Both the position numbers and the translations under genes were made by a program. Of a stretch of 64,000 nucleotides of DNA, positions 24,291-35,614 are shown piece by piece. Location of the stretch: NCBI GenBank assembly GCA_026261815.1, contig JAMPIT010000884.1, positions 12,537,001-12,601,000 of the forward strand. Reading direction: 5' to 3'. A model generated the notes under the pieces. That model had not been told where the DNA came from and ran no database searches. It was given only the letters and a program-made list of their open reading frames with translations. Each line of letters begins with the position of its first letter. Position 1 is the stretch's first letter. Source of the DNA: Monarcha castaneiventris obscurior. Taxonomy: Eukaryota > Chordata > Aves > Passeriformes > Monarchidae.

Positions 24291-26787
24291 GACAAATTCC
24301 TGGAACTGAACAACTGCAAAATAACTCACCATGAGGGACTTCTCCTCATAAACCAACTCCTGAGTAAGTACTTCATGTTCTGAGGCAAAAAGGAGAAAAT
24401 AAAGAGATAGAAAGCACATCTCATTTACCTTCAAACTTCAGTAATTCATGTAAGAGCTTGATTTGTGATTTTTTTTTTAATCAGAGTAGTTTTATTAGGA
24501 AGATCCACAAGTTATTTGCAGGTAGTGCCTAATAATCTTATTTTATCAAAACATCTTCCTTGGTTTTTTTCATTGAACAATTCCTTGTCCTTGAATCAAG
24601 GATGAAATGGACCACAGTGCTTAACTTTCATTCTCTCCAGAATTATTTATTTTATTTAACTGTATACCATTTCTTACTCTTTTGTTCACTAATAAAAAAC
24701 CCATCTTGACTAAAAAAACTTTCAAATCATTATTTCCAGTAAATTAGTGCATCATTTATATTGACCATTTTAAACAAATAAAGCAATTTTTACAATGTTT
24801 CAAATTGAAAAATCTAGAAGAAGCCTCTTGATAAAGTTGAAAATTTTCCACTTTAATCATAGCCTTAAAAAGCTCTATTTGATATACAAAGACGAATTAC
24901 CATCTGAAAATTACTTTCACCTTATGTTTCTTTTTAATTTTATGGTAGTAAAATTGAAAAGGCCTTTATTTTATTTGAGTACAATGTTGTGACAGATGAA
25001 GCAAAAAAAAAATTCTAAAAATGGTTCTCCACTGGAAATCCCAAATGTATTTCATTTTATTTGTAATTTGGAAATTACAAGTACAACAGTTAAAAAATAT
25101 GTGATTCAATCAGAGTAACATTAAAACTTGCAGTTCTTTCAATTGGTTTTCATATCCACTTTTTCTGGTCTTTCTCTTTTGGGTTTGTTTTTTTTTTCCC
25201 TTGGAGCAAATATAATATTATTACTCCCTTAATCTTCCGTAATAGCAAGTACATTTCCTTCAATATTTTAATATGAAATTGTGTATGGTTTAATACTGAA
25301 ATATAACCACAGGAAAAAGTATTAATTGTCTTATGTCTTTAATTTAAACATGCACTTGGAGAATTATAGCCAAGAATTACACTCAGTGCAAAGTTTTAAA
25401 TGACAATAAAACCCATAAAATGGCCTGATCACACCTTCTTTTAATCAAATTTATGCCAGCTCACTGACTTTGCTTATGACTTGACTTCAATTTTGATTTT
25501 CTCTATGCAAATAAGGATTTCGCTTGAATCCTTCAATTATGACCAACAGATAAAAAAGCAGAGAAATAATGACATACCTGAATAATCAGCTACTCCTGGA
25601 AATACTGGGTCAATTAGGCCTTGTATCAGCATTCAGAAGAATTTAACTATCTAAGGACACAGGGAAACTTCAGTGATGGGGATATGTGCATTCCTAGGAA
25701 AGTACATTCTGGAAACTACACTCCCAGCTCCCCAGTAGTGACCAGAACAGATGATCTTCTGATTAATTCCAACTCTACATTTTTGGTAGTTTTAGTAGCT
25801 GTTTCAATAGCCATCAGAAGTTACCACACCAAATACAAAAAACAGACCTTTCAAATTTCTGAAATGAGCACCTTCCCTGCAAAAGTAGTAGACACAGTAA
25901 TAAAAAAGAAAGCACACAGAATTTTCACTTTTTAGTTGAAATGTCTCTTGGTTTTTTAACATGTTTTTTCATTTAGAAGGACACACTGTCATTCACTTAA
26001 GATGACAAGTCTACAGATGGGAATCATGCTATCACAGCTTTATCACAAATATTCTTGATTTTTTTCTTTCCAAAACAAAGTAAGGCCACACCAATGGATT
26101 GTTGTGGGCATCTTTTTCCCAGACATTATGAATAAATATCAGGCAGTGATGGAGGCAAGAGAAAAACTGAGAAACTGCCCTTATTCTGCTTCAAAGGTAT
26201 GACAGACTATCCAGTGCTCTCACAGCACTATGGAATTAGTGCTGAAACATCTGAATGCAGCTAGAGAAGTGTATCTCAACTGTTCTGTGTACCACAGATG
26301 CACTGTTTAATTAAGCCATAAAAAAAAAAAGAGAAGGAAAATGGAAACAAGGGGATACAAAAGCGAGGGAAACTTCTTCAGCAAGTTAAAGCACTCTAAA
26401 TAAGTAACAACATGACATTAGTCATTAAGAAACAAGAACTCTAAATAATGCATTCCGAATCTATAGATCTAAACCAGAAGTTAACAAAGCCTCATAAATC
26501 TGTTTGTTCATTAAGTTAAAAAAAGGCAGACTTTGTGTTGCTATCATGTCAGCTGGCACCAAACTGTACGCAATTTAGTGCAACTACAAAGTGAAGCCCA
26601 TAGTCTACAATGGCAGGGTTTTTGATCACGCTAATTAACAGCCATTTTGTTTAAAATAAACAGATACGACTCTAATTGCCTTTTTTACATAAGAAAGGGA
26701 AGATCTTAAAAGTGAAAGCATGCAAAAGGAAAGATCAGACAGTCGCCTTTCAGACTGATAAGCAAACTCTGTGTGAAATGAGCGCAA
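24291..26787. other. non-coding, strongly AT-rich sequence
   Basis: No gene recognised. A perfect 9-bp inverted repeat with a GG centre lies at 25061-25080 (TTGTAATTT, then AAATTACAA). The plus-strand open frame at 25621-25935 (104 codons) has no recognisable domain. Confidence 0.6.
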
Positions 26788-27216
26788 ATGAAGTTTGAGA
26801 CACTCTGGATTGACAGCAGGGAGACAGCAAAGCAAACGGAGAAATGGCTTCCAGAGGTGGAAATGCACAGCCACAGTGCCTTCCACAAGGAAATGCTCTA
26901 TTTCAGATCCTTATTTTCTCTAGTGTCCCTGTCTTCTGAGCACCTGCCAGCAAGGAGTTTCACCGTTTGCAGGGCTGGGTACCAAGCGGTACCTGATCTT
27001 GTGAAATCACCAGATGACACAAGAAGCCTGGTTAGGATGTCTATACAGGCTCTGACAGGACAGGAAGGAAAGAAACCTGGAAAAGGTACACCGATCTCTG
27101 TGCCTGCACCTAACCCTGGCAGCAGAAGAGGGGCCAGACAGCACTGTACTGCTCTGTGTGCCAGCTTCAGGGATGCACAGAAAGACCATTCAGCTCCCTG
27201 AAAAGTCCTGGTAAGT
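26788..27216 (+). other. GC-richer open frame followed by a strong splice-donor match
   Basis: A 137-codon open frame starts at ATG 26788 and ends at TGA 27199-27201. GTAAGT, a consensus 5' splice site, lies at 27211-27216, just after the stop. The product resembles no family I know, and a minus-strand frame (26898-27230, 110 codons) is open over the same bases. A non-coding RNA exon would explain the donor, but a chance match is quite possible. Confidence 0.15.
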
Positions 27217-29160
27217 AACATGCAGGGCAAGTGCTGGGACAGTCCAGTTTTCTAGCTAACTTCAGTGAGCCTGAACTGCAGCCTGGAGTTGCAGTGAAGA
27301 TTTAGTTTTTCCTTCTTTGCCTCAATGTTGGTTACTTCTACTAGATGAATTCTATTTTTTGCTTTTCAAACCTAACTTCAAATATGCTTTCTAAAGTGCA
27401 TTATAACATTGCAGAGTAAAGCAATGAAGTAAAAACATTAAAAACTATTTATGTAAAGAAGTTCCATCACCTTTCTCCCCACTAATAAAATTCACACTCC
27501 TGAATTCACACCCCTGCCAAAAAAACCTGCTCTGGTAGGTTTTAGGATGTAAGCAAAAAATAACACCATTCAAAAATGCCTCCCTGTACTTTAAGAGTGT
27601 GACATCCCCACACTCTCCTTAATAACAAACCCTCTGTTACAGCAACCTGCAGCATCCTTCCTCAGCAGCACAAATTCCTGCATGTAACAGCACATTCTGA
27701 CTCTCTTCCACAGTATTTCAGAGATAAGAGCAAGGTCCTTATTTTCAGGACACCACACAGACTGCATGTTTTCAGCATATTCAAAATACCATTGTAAGTT
27801 CCAAAATCACAGTAAATTACTCTGCTTAGGCACAGCAGGCTTTTATGCCATTGTGCTGGAGCCTGAGTTTTTGCAGGACCTGGTGAAAGACATGGCAGCA
27901 TCTCTCACTGGAATAAGGGTCTGTGAAAAACCTCATCATTTCCCATTGCATCCAATGGATGAACTTCTACTTGCTTTTTCTAATGCCTCACACCGCAGTT
28001 TGTACATTTAAAACAACAAACGAAGCCCCATTCAAAAAGGATTTGAGGATTTGCCTATAACAAAGCATTTTCCCTCAGATGAAACAGAGAGAAGTGTCAC
28101 ACATTAGCCACGTTAACGAACACATTGCTGTAAGAAACTTAGATACAACAGTGAGAATCTGACAGCACAGATTACATCTCCTCAAACATTGTTAGTCCCT
28201 ATTCTTGCTGGGACTACAGGAGTAAGTGACTCTGGGATGCACAGGAGAGCCAAGGTACTGAACACACAGATCTGCAGGGTGCAGCTGACCTAAAATTCCC
28301 ATGAGGCACCACAACACCATTCACATACAAAGATTTTTCTGTTTTCAGCTGAAACTGTTAAGTAAAAGTTATCCTACATACATTTCTCAGAACTCAGCTT
28401 TCCAAACCCAGTTTTAAACCAAACATTTTCAGCCAGCTTTAATGATAACAACATCAGAGAAGAATTTCATCACAAGAGCAATCTCCCTGGCCTTCAAATA
28501 CTTTGTTAATATAACTCTGAACATCAGACATATTCCCTATCAAAAACAAGCATCAGTATATACTGTAGGGGAATTTCATTACTACTGAAACAGTACTGTG
28601 TATTGTACTGCTGGCTGGGGATCTCAGACTGAATGACTTCAGCTTTCAGATCAGCAGCCAGAACAGACTACAGCTGGGCTAATTTGATTTAGACAAGGCC
28701 ATGTTGTCGCTTTTCAAACATTAAAACCCCACAGAGTCATAAAACACCAGTGGTGGTGTTGCCCGAGAAAGGACAGGCAGAAAGATGCAGCAGCTTTCCC
28801 AGCACAAACCAAGGTTGCCAAAATATTCCTACAAGAAATACGCTGTGGGAAACAAGACATTAAAAGGGAAGTAAGTTAGAAAACAAGGTGGACTTGGCAT
28901 TAACCTACCACTAGCATCAGGTCACGAATCATACTGGAGAGCCATGAGTGACGTACACGTGCAGCTGGTTTATCATCGCACTATGGCCAAAGTGATACTT
29001 TCAAATACAGACCATGTTTATGTATCAGCAGATTATACACTGAATGTTAAAGGCAGTGATTACTACAGTACCATTCTTGGTAAAATCTGTTGTAATTTTT
29101 TGTACCAAACGATTATCCTCAAAAGGAAAAAATAATTTGGCTAAAATTACAGCCACAGCT
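27217..29160. other. non-coding sequence with a 14-bp tandem duplication
   Basis: At 27489-27516 AATTCACACTCCTG is followed directly by AATTCACACCCCTG. At 27940-27960 a CCATTGCATCCAATGG core looks like a remnant of the palindromic elements but has no clear ends. No gene recognised. Confidence 0.6.
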
Positions 29161-29212
29161 CCTTGATGATCCTTGTGGGTCCCTTCCACCTTAGGGTATT
29201 CTATGGTTCTTC
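29161..29212 (+). repeat. CR1 LINE 3' tail fragment
   Basis: CCTTGATGATCCTTGTGGGT, CCCTTCCACCTTAGGGTATT and CTATGGTTCT match the CR1 3' terminus (ttgatgatccttgtgggtcccttccaactcagaatattctatgattct) on the plus strand. Only the last 50 or so bases remain, as is typical for heavily 5'-truncated CR1 copies. Confidence 0.8.
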
Positions 29213-32079
29213 ATTTTCAAAGTATCTGTTTGACTTTTTAATCTAGAACCTACTAACTTTTCCATTTGACTTCAGTTCCTCCTGCCTAGGTCACATGATG
29301 AAAAAAAATTCCTTACCTAAAAGGGCAATTTTAGCAAACAGAACTGAAGTCCATACAATAAATACAAAATAAGCACACAACCTTTCACATTCTCTCCTCT
29401 GTGTGAGTCTGCGTCCACTCTTCTCTCTTCTAGGAGATATTTTGAGGGACAATTCTGCTTTAAAATCAGATGTTAAACTCTAACTAACCACTAGTATCAG
29501 CTGCACTTGTAAGAAGGCTTTCAGCAGCAATTTCACACAGCACAACAAATGACATAAACAATTTTCCTCCAAAGATCTGACTGCCCTTCTTAACTATCAT
29601 AATTATTCAAAGTAAAACATAAAAATAACCTATCATAACAAGCAAATTCCTAAAAATTAAGTTCTTAAAAAAGAAGTGTGGCAAATCTGGGAATTAAAAG
29701 ATTTGAAATAAAAACTTTATTTTAAGAATTTAGAATTGAAGTCTCAAGTAAGTAGTACACTTTACTGTAATTCTGTGTTACTACTTCTTGTTAAAATCAA
29801 ATGCATAATTTACCTTACCAGGAAGTATGGAAATAACTGCGTATATAACCACAAATAGGATAAGAGTAAAACAAACTACAGGCAATCAATAAACAATAAT
29901 GTATACTGCAATGCAGGATTTTTTTGTAGATAAAAGCTTTTCAAAGAATTCTTCCCATAGCAGTAGAAACACGCCATGGTTACTTTTAAACAAAAAGACA
30001 TAACATATGTTTGGAACTCTGCAGAAATTCTGTATCCTGGAATTTGAAAGTTCTATAGAGTATCACTGAATTTTTCATATTTAATGCTTTCCATTGGAAA
30101 AACATTTGGGTTTAGTGTTCATTCAAACCCCAGAAGCAGTAAATCATGATTTCATTCCAATAACTAAATAGAGTATTTTATTGAATGCAGAACAGTAAAT
30201 GGGATTTAATGAAGTTACATCCACTAGAGTGTAATCTCTGTCAGGTTTTACATCAACACTGGAGAGACTGTGCCTATTTCTGTAGCAGCCATTTTCATAC
30301 TGTGCTTGAGTAAATCCATCTGGGTAACACACCAATCATGGTACAGTTTCAGAAAGTGGAATAAAACCAACTTAGTGCAGTTATTTCTGTCATGAGAAAA
30401 CCCTGTTTTCATCTCAGCGCTATGGCTGGACACTAACTGAGCCATGACCATCGATAATGTGTAAATTGTTGGTATGGAGACACAAGTGAAGGAAGGACAT
30501 CTCCCACCTATCCAGCTCATATATCCTGTGTTCTGAACTCAGTAATAATAAGAAAATACCTATGGCACCAAGCCAAGCCATGCACTGTCACTAGTTTGGG
30601 CTTTACAGAAGAGTTTAACATTGCACAGGTTTTTAAAAAAGGCCAAGTCGTCACTGCTGGACTCTCTAAGTCCCACACAGTTCTATTGCACATGCATCCA
30701 GCCAAAGGGGACCTTTCCAATGCTCTTATTTTCTCCTTAATACACATACTGCAGCACTGCATTGCCACTGGTGTTAGGGGAAGTTTACATTATCCTACTG
30801 GTGATATTTGCTGTCATAAACATGTTTTCTTCAGTTACACCATTCAGGCTGTATTTTCCACAGAACATGAGTTTTTGGCATAGGACAAAAGGAAAGCAGC
30901 AGTGAGCTTCAAGTGTACATACCAAACTCTCTCATGACAACAGTGGCAGGATCAGCAACAGAAGCAGCAGGTTTCATTTGCAAACCAAGATAGTCAGATA
31001 AGCAAGTCATGGAAAAGGGAATTTCACTGTAAATCGTTTACTGGCATTATATTTCAGCTCACAACTATTGCTTAGTGAGCAGTTTGGGTTTTTTGGAAAG
31101 AATATTTCAAAAGCGAGTCTTTGAAGATGAAGATGCTGTCTTTACACTGGGGAGCAGTGTCCTATCAAAACCTCACAAAAGCTTTCATACACTACATAAA
31201 GAAAAGGGAAAACACAGGCCATTCCTGACAGCTGGATTGAGAGAGTGTATAGCTGAATCAAACCCAAACTCCACAGCTTAAAATAAGTTTAATCACTATC
31301 AATTAATCTTTACCTTTAGTGTTCATAATCTCTAGTATGACACCAACCAGATTCCCCTCCAGTAGCTCCTCTCTATTGAGACTGCTGTAAAATGCAGCAC
31401 TGTAGCCACTTTTGCTCGCAGTGTCTTTTCCACTTTACAGTTCTCTCCAGCACTCTGAATTACTCAAACATATACCCTGATTGGCCTCCTGCTTTTCTGG
31501 AGATGCAGCTCCTAGTAAGTCCAATCCAGTATAGAATTTTTGCTCTCACCACTCAGCCAAGTGAAAAAAACTTAATCTGAAAACAGAACTTCTCCTGTAA
31601 GCCATTCTTTTCTGAAGGAAAACAGGTAGGGGAAAAAAAAAAAGAAGAAAAAAAAAGTAATCAAATGAATAGTCAAGGAAATGCTTTTTGTCAGGAGTAC
31701 ATCTTTGGAGTCTCTTCTAGGTGGCTGGGCATGCGTCACAGGTGGCTTCAGCAGATACTTTGGAAGCAAAACTATTTACTGTGAAGTATAACAGATTTAA
31801 TTCTGGGTTGTTTTTTTCTTCTTTAATCTTTTCTTAAATGAAAAATGCTTATCCCTCTTACTCATATCATTTGGATTAGAATGCCTAAACATTTTGGCAC
31901 TTCAGATATTTTTCATATGGTTTAAAACAACTAAACATGAACATGTGAGAAGATTCATAGCCTTGGACCACACCTTCATGCAACAAAATTAGCTTCAACA
32001 GAGTTGCAGTATCTCTGCCTCTCACAGAATAACATCAGAAATACGGCAAATACCAAAATAATGTGTCTCCATCACTGTG
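29213..32079. other. non-coding sequence
   Basis: No supportable gene. In 30.1-30.9 kb open frames of 63-95 codons occur on both strands (30144-30335, 30248-30520 and 30517-30768 minus; 30596-30883 plus) without a recognisable domain. This may be a decayed element. An A-rich run lies at 31633-31656. Confidence 0.55.
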
Positions 32080-32136
32080 TGTATATATATACACAAATAT
32101 ATATATATGCACTCACATGTGTATACTGTATACACA
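32080..32136. repeat. TA/CA-type microsatellite ending in a small perfect palindrome
   Basis: Alternating TA runs at 32080-32108 are followed by TGTGTATAC, T, GTATACACA (32118-32136), a perfect 9-bp inverted repeat around one base. Confidence 0.8.
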
Positions 32137-32954
32137 CTAATTTCTTGCACATTCTTCCATGGCATGTACACAAACTTCAGAAGCTGATTTCCATTTTAAA
32201 GATTTATTAAAATAGGTTTAATCACAGTGATCCAGAGCTCACCTAAACAGCACTTAAATAGGCAAACTAAAAAGTCATTCTTAAAGCGCTTCAGCACTAC
32301 CTCAAAGGTCTCAGGAAAGATTCAACAGATCTCAAACTCTCTCAAAAGAACCTGAGAATACAGGAGGACTTTGCAGCATGTAAAGTCGAATATTAGTGAG
32401 AATGTAAGTTTTGTTTCCATACTTTCAGTGTAATAAAAAGGTGGATACATTTTAATGACATGCTGTGGCATAAGTATTGTCTCTTTAATGCAGTTCTGGT
32501 TACATAGAAACATTTCTCACACAAAACAGCGAGATTTTACATACTCCTCCTTCTCCTGATCTCATCTTAAGGTTCTTAGATTTGAAAGATTTAATATTTG
32601 GCCAAAAGAAAATATAGAATAAAATTAAACATTCATGTTCCAGATTGCACAAATTTCATAGTATCTCATCCCTGAAAATGCAGCTACTTCTATAGAGGAA
32701 TCCAGGAGCTGATCAACAGTACACAATACTGTTACAGCACAGTTCACAGCAAGAAATCAACACATTAGATGTAATTTTAAAAGATTACCAATTGACTGAA
32801 GAGAGTTTAGGTCCTCATCTCTAAAAAACACAATCATCCTGAGGAAAATAAAACTTGGCCTGCTTTACCACACATGGCTCTATGCCAACAACTCTACATG
32901 ACCTCTGTTTAACCTCCAAGAGCATTTACACGAACGTAAAAATTCTGGTCCATG
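32137..32954. other. non-coding AT-rich sequence
   Basis: Nothing recognisable beyond one short minus-strand open frame (32322-32513) at chance length. Confidence 0.65.
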
Positions 32955-33027
32955 TTCTGCCCTTGAATGTGTACATGAAGCTCCACTGCAGTCAATGGCA
33001 GCTGCGCCTGCATAGCTGACGGCAGAA
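32955..33027. repeat. short MITE-like inverted-repeat element
   Basis: It begins TTCTGCCCTTGA and ends GACGGCAGAA, so both ends share the inverted TTCTGCC. The interior reads ACATGAAGCTCCACTGCAGT, CAATGGCAGCTGCGCCTGCA, matching the common sauropsid layout (atgcaactcccattgacttcaatggagttgcacctg). It lies inside minus-strand open frames (32880-33149 and 33041-33256 nearby), which are therefore unlikely to be coding. Confidence 0.65.
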
Positions 33028-33505
33028 TTCAACCATGTTATCAATATTGGAGAGATGAAGTCAGCTCTGCTGGAAAGGCAACGAGGCTTGAATCCACCCA
33101 AGAAAGTGTTCCTCCCCAGAAAGAGACTCCCCAACAAAAAGTACAACACTCACGTTTTAGTGATTTTAGTGGCACTTCTGCAAGAAAGAGAAAATTCGAA
33201 GGGAAGGTGCTATGCTTGTGTGGTTCACACTCAGAAAGGATCATATGCAGCACCATGCCTTATATATGAATACATCTATATGTATGCATGGGTGTATTTT
33301 TCTGAGTGGGAGAGGCTACAGATGTAGCCAAAGTCTCAACTCTGGAAATACTGACAACAGCTGTCTCAGACCCTGTTCGCTTGCAAGCACCAGTCATTGC
33401 AGGCAACATTAAAACGTGTGCTTTGTAAAAAGAGCAGCCATTTCCTTTTCCCATTCAAAATACTAATGAAGACCTACAGATCTTTTTTCTGACTTCTCTT
33501 TCTCA

Positions 33506-33535
33506 CTGTATTTATTTATTCTGTATTTATTTATT
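33506..33535 (+). repeat. 15-bp exact tandem duplication
   Basis: CTGTATTTATTTATT occurs at 33506-33520 and again, unchanged, at 33521-33535. The lack of divergence suggests a recent event or slippage within the TTTA-rich unit. Confidence 0.9.
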
Positions 33536-33679
33536 TGAATGGTAACCTCTTATCACTCACACAAGGACAAACAAAAACTGCAAGGAAAATCAGGTACAGA
33601 AAACAGATGTTGTGATACCCTTGTGTGAGGGTATTTTAGCCCACAGGAGACAGGAATGTTAAGCTTTATGTGGTGAAGA

Positions 33680-34040
33680 CAGGATGTGCATCTGGCTCTG
33701 TCCTTATGCTCACTAGCCCATAGCTCCCACCTTCAACGCCACAGTCTCTCCCTCTCCAGGAAGCCACGTGCAGCTCTGCCTGTGAAGCTGGGAGAGAGGC
33801 AACAGCAGGAGGCCGCAGCACTGCACTGCAGCCAGGAATGGGGTCCCCAGCAAAGCCCCACCTGCACCAACACAGACCTCCACAGCTGGGGCTCTGCTCT
33901 GTGCACATGCCCTTGGCTCAGCCCTCGGCAGGCAGGAAAGGAATGCACGCCATGGCTCTGCCCAGTGACCTGATGTGACATCTGCTCCCCTTGCAAAGCC
34001 ACCTTTCTCCTGCATGGAGTGGTGCTGCTGCAGGGACACA
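33680..34040. other. GC-richer block with open frames on both strands
   Basis: GC content rises clearly over about 360 bases in an AT-rich setting. Four open frames of 80-108 codons overlap on both strands (33666-33908, 33713-34039 and 33733-34041 minus; 33686-33973 plus). I see no domain and CpG is not dense, so this is not an obvious CpG island. A decayed element or an untranslated exon are alternatives. Confidence 0.4.
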
Positions 34041-35311
34041 CTTTGGGATTCTTTCCAATACCTTTAAGTTATTTGGAGAGTACAGCATCAGATGGCCACA
34101 GGTACTACTAAATACTGCTGTGGCTTGCAGATGCTGTGTAAGTCTAGAATCACCACGTCACTCCTCTTCAAACACAAACCATAGATCACCATAGCACATA
34201 TGATGTGCAGTTACTGAATAGCACTGGGGCTTCACTCATATCTCTGGAAATAATATGATTTACCCTGGCTATGGGTCTGGCTTTTTTTTTCATTTCAGTC
34301 ATTAGAAATTGACATTGGAGTTGTCAGCATGGTGATAACTAATGCTAATAAACCCTGATTCTTAGAACTAAGTGGTGGCCTGTTGTCTGGATATTAACAT
34401 GAGAACATAGACATAACACCTTTTGGAGCATACAGGAAGTATTGAATGAATTTTAAAGGTTTTCCAATTATACAAGTTATCAGCATACTTATTTTGGTCC
34501 ACAGCTTCTTAGAAGGGCCCCATGTTCAGTGGAGAACTATTAGAAGGCCTGTTCCTGATCTCCAGCCTGAGCAATGCAGATCTTCAGCTGCAGTAATACT
34601 CTGAGATATAATCCCCACTGAAAACTTCTAGTAGCTCAACAACCAAGTTTAGGAAACTGCAAAACCTGACATAGGGCACAGTGCTCTTAGTGCTCAACAC
34701 CCATATTTGAACCTGGGCCATTCCAGTGCCTTCCCCTCTAGTTGTTTTTAGTGTAGTAAAACTACACTAAAATGGTAGTGTCTCTTCCATTCCTTAATGT
34801 CATCTATTTCTGGATTTAAGACAGCAGTCTTCTCCTGCTGTGCCCCTCCAGTTATTTCTTGAAAGAAGGACACATGTTTCCAGTAAGGGTGAAGGGAGAG
34901 GGACGTGTGAGCTCAGCGTTTCAGGGCAGACTCTGCACAGCTATTCTGGGACTGCCAGAGCCATGCAGCAGAAAAGCATCAAACATTCAGGGGAATCCCC
35001 TTCTGTCACTTTTATTATTATCGCAAAAAAAAAAGTAGTGATGATGTGTCTTCTTAGACACGGTCCTGGGCAGGAGGGTGCTCTTTATTTTAGGTAAAGG
35101 CAGGAAATGAGTAATAGATTTCCTCTGCAGTCAAACTGGGGGTAGGGGCTGGTTGGTTGAGTGAGCTTTAGCCTCTCAATATTTCAACTTTGTGCTAAAT
35201 AGGGAAAGTAGTTACAATCCTAACTACTTTTATCATTTTTGGACATTTCAAGTTCAAAAATATAAACTACTTGTGAGCCTCATCCTGTTACTCAAGGAAT
35301 ATTCCAGTCTC
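34041..35311. other. non-coding sequence
   Basis: No gene seen. It includes the perfect hairpin at 34746-34772 (listed separately). The open frame at 34840-35097 (85 codons, plus) has no recognisable product. Confidence 0.6.
34746..34772. repeat. perfect 12-bp inverted repeat with 3-base loop
   Basis: TTTTAGTGTAGT (34746-34757), loop AAA, ACTACACTAAAA (34761-34772). All 12 pairs match. No T run or other terminator-like feature follows, and the host is eukaryotic, so it is not a bacterial-style terminator. Confidence 0.95.
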
Positions 35312-35372
35312 ATCAGCTGGGAAATTGAGGTAAAGTGTGGTCTACAGAAACACATGGAGAGTTTGGGAAGCC
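35312..35372 (-). repeat. possible MIR-like SINE fragment
   Basis: CAGCTGGGAAATTGAGGTAA followed by AGTGTGG resembles the reverse complement of MIR (cagatgggaaactgaggcaaagtg). Only the most conserved block is visible. Confidence 0.35.
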
Positions 35373-35457
35373 ACTGTTCCCTCACACAGCACTAATGCAT
35401 TTTTCATATCATTTCCCACTATTATTAAAAAAAGTTCTGTTCCCCCAGTGGTACAAG

Positions 35458-35497
35458 TGATGGGATTGCTTTTTTATATACACATGGATAGATAGAG

Positions 35498-35565
<68 letters not shown>

Positions 35566-35581
35566 GTATGCAATCCCATCA
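35458..35581. repeat. GATA microsatellite enclosed by a perfect 12-bp inverted repeat
   Basis: TGATGGGATTGC (35458-35469) and GCAATCCCATCA (35570-35581) are exact inverted copies. Between them is a GATA run: two GATA units, one GAGA, then 16 uninterrupted GATA units at 35499-35562. An AT-rich stretch and a GAT trinucleotide run (35600-35614) follow. Sixteen pure units suggest a length-variable locus. Confidence 0.95.
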
Positions 35582-35599
35582 TATATATTTTTATATATA

Positions 35600-35614
35600 G
35601 ATGATGATGATGAT
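35600..35614 (+). repeat. (GAT)5 microsatellite
   Basis: Five pure GAT units just right of the GATA locus. Confidence 0.9.
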
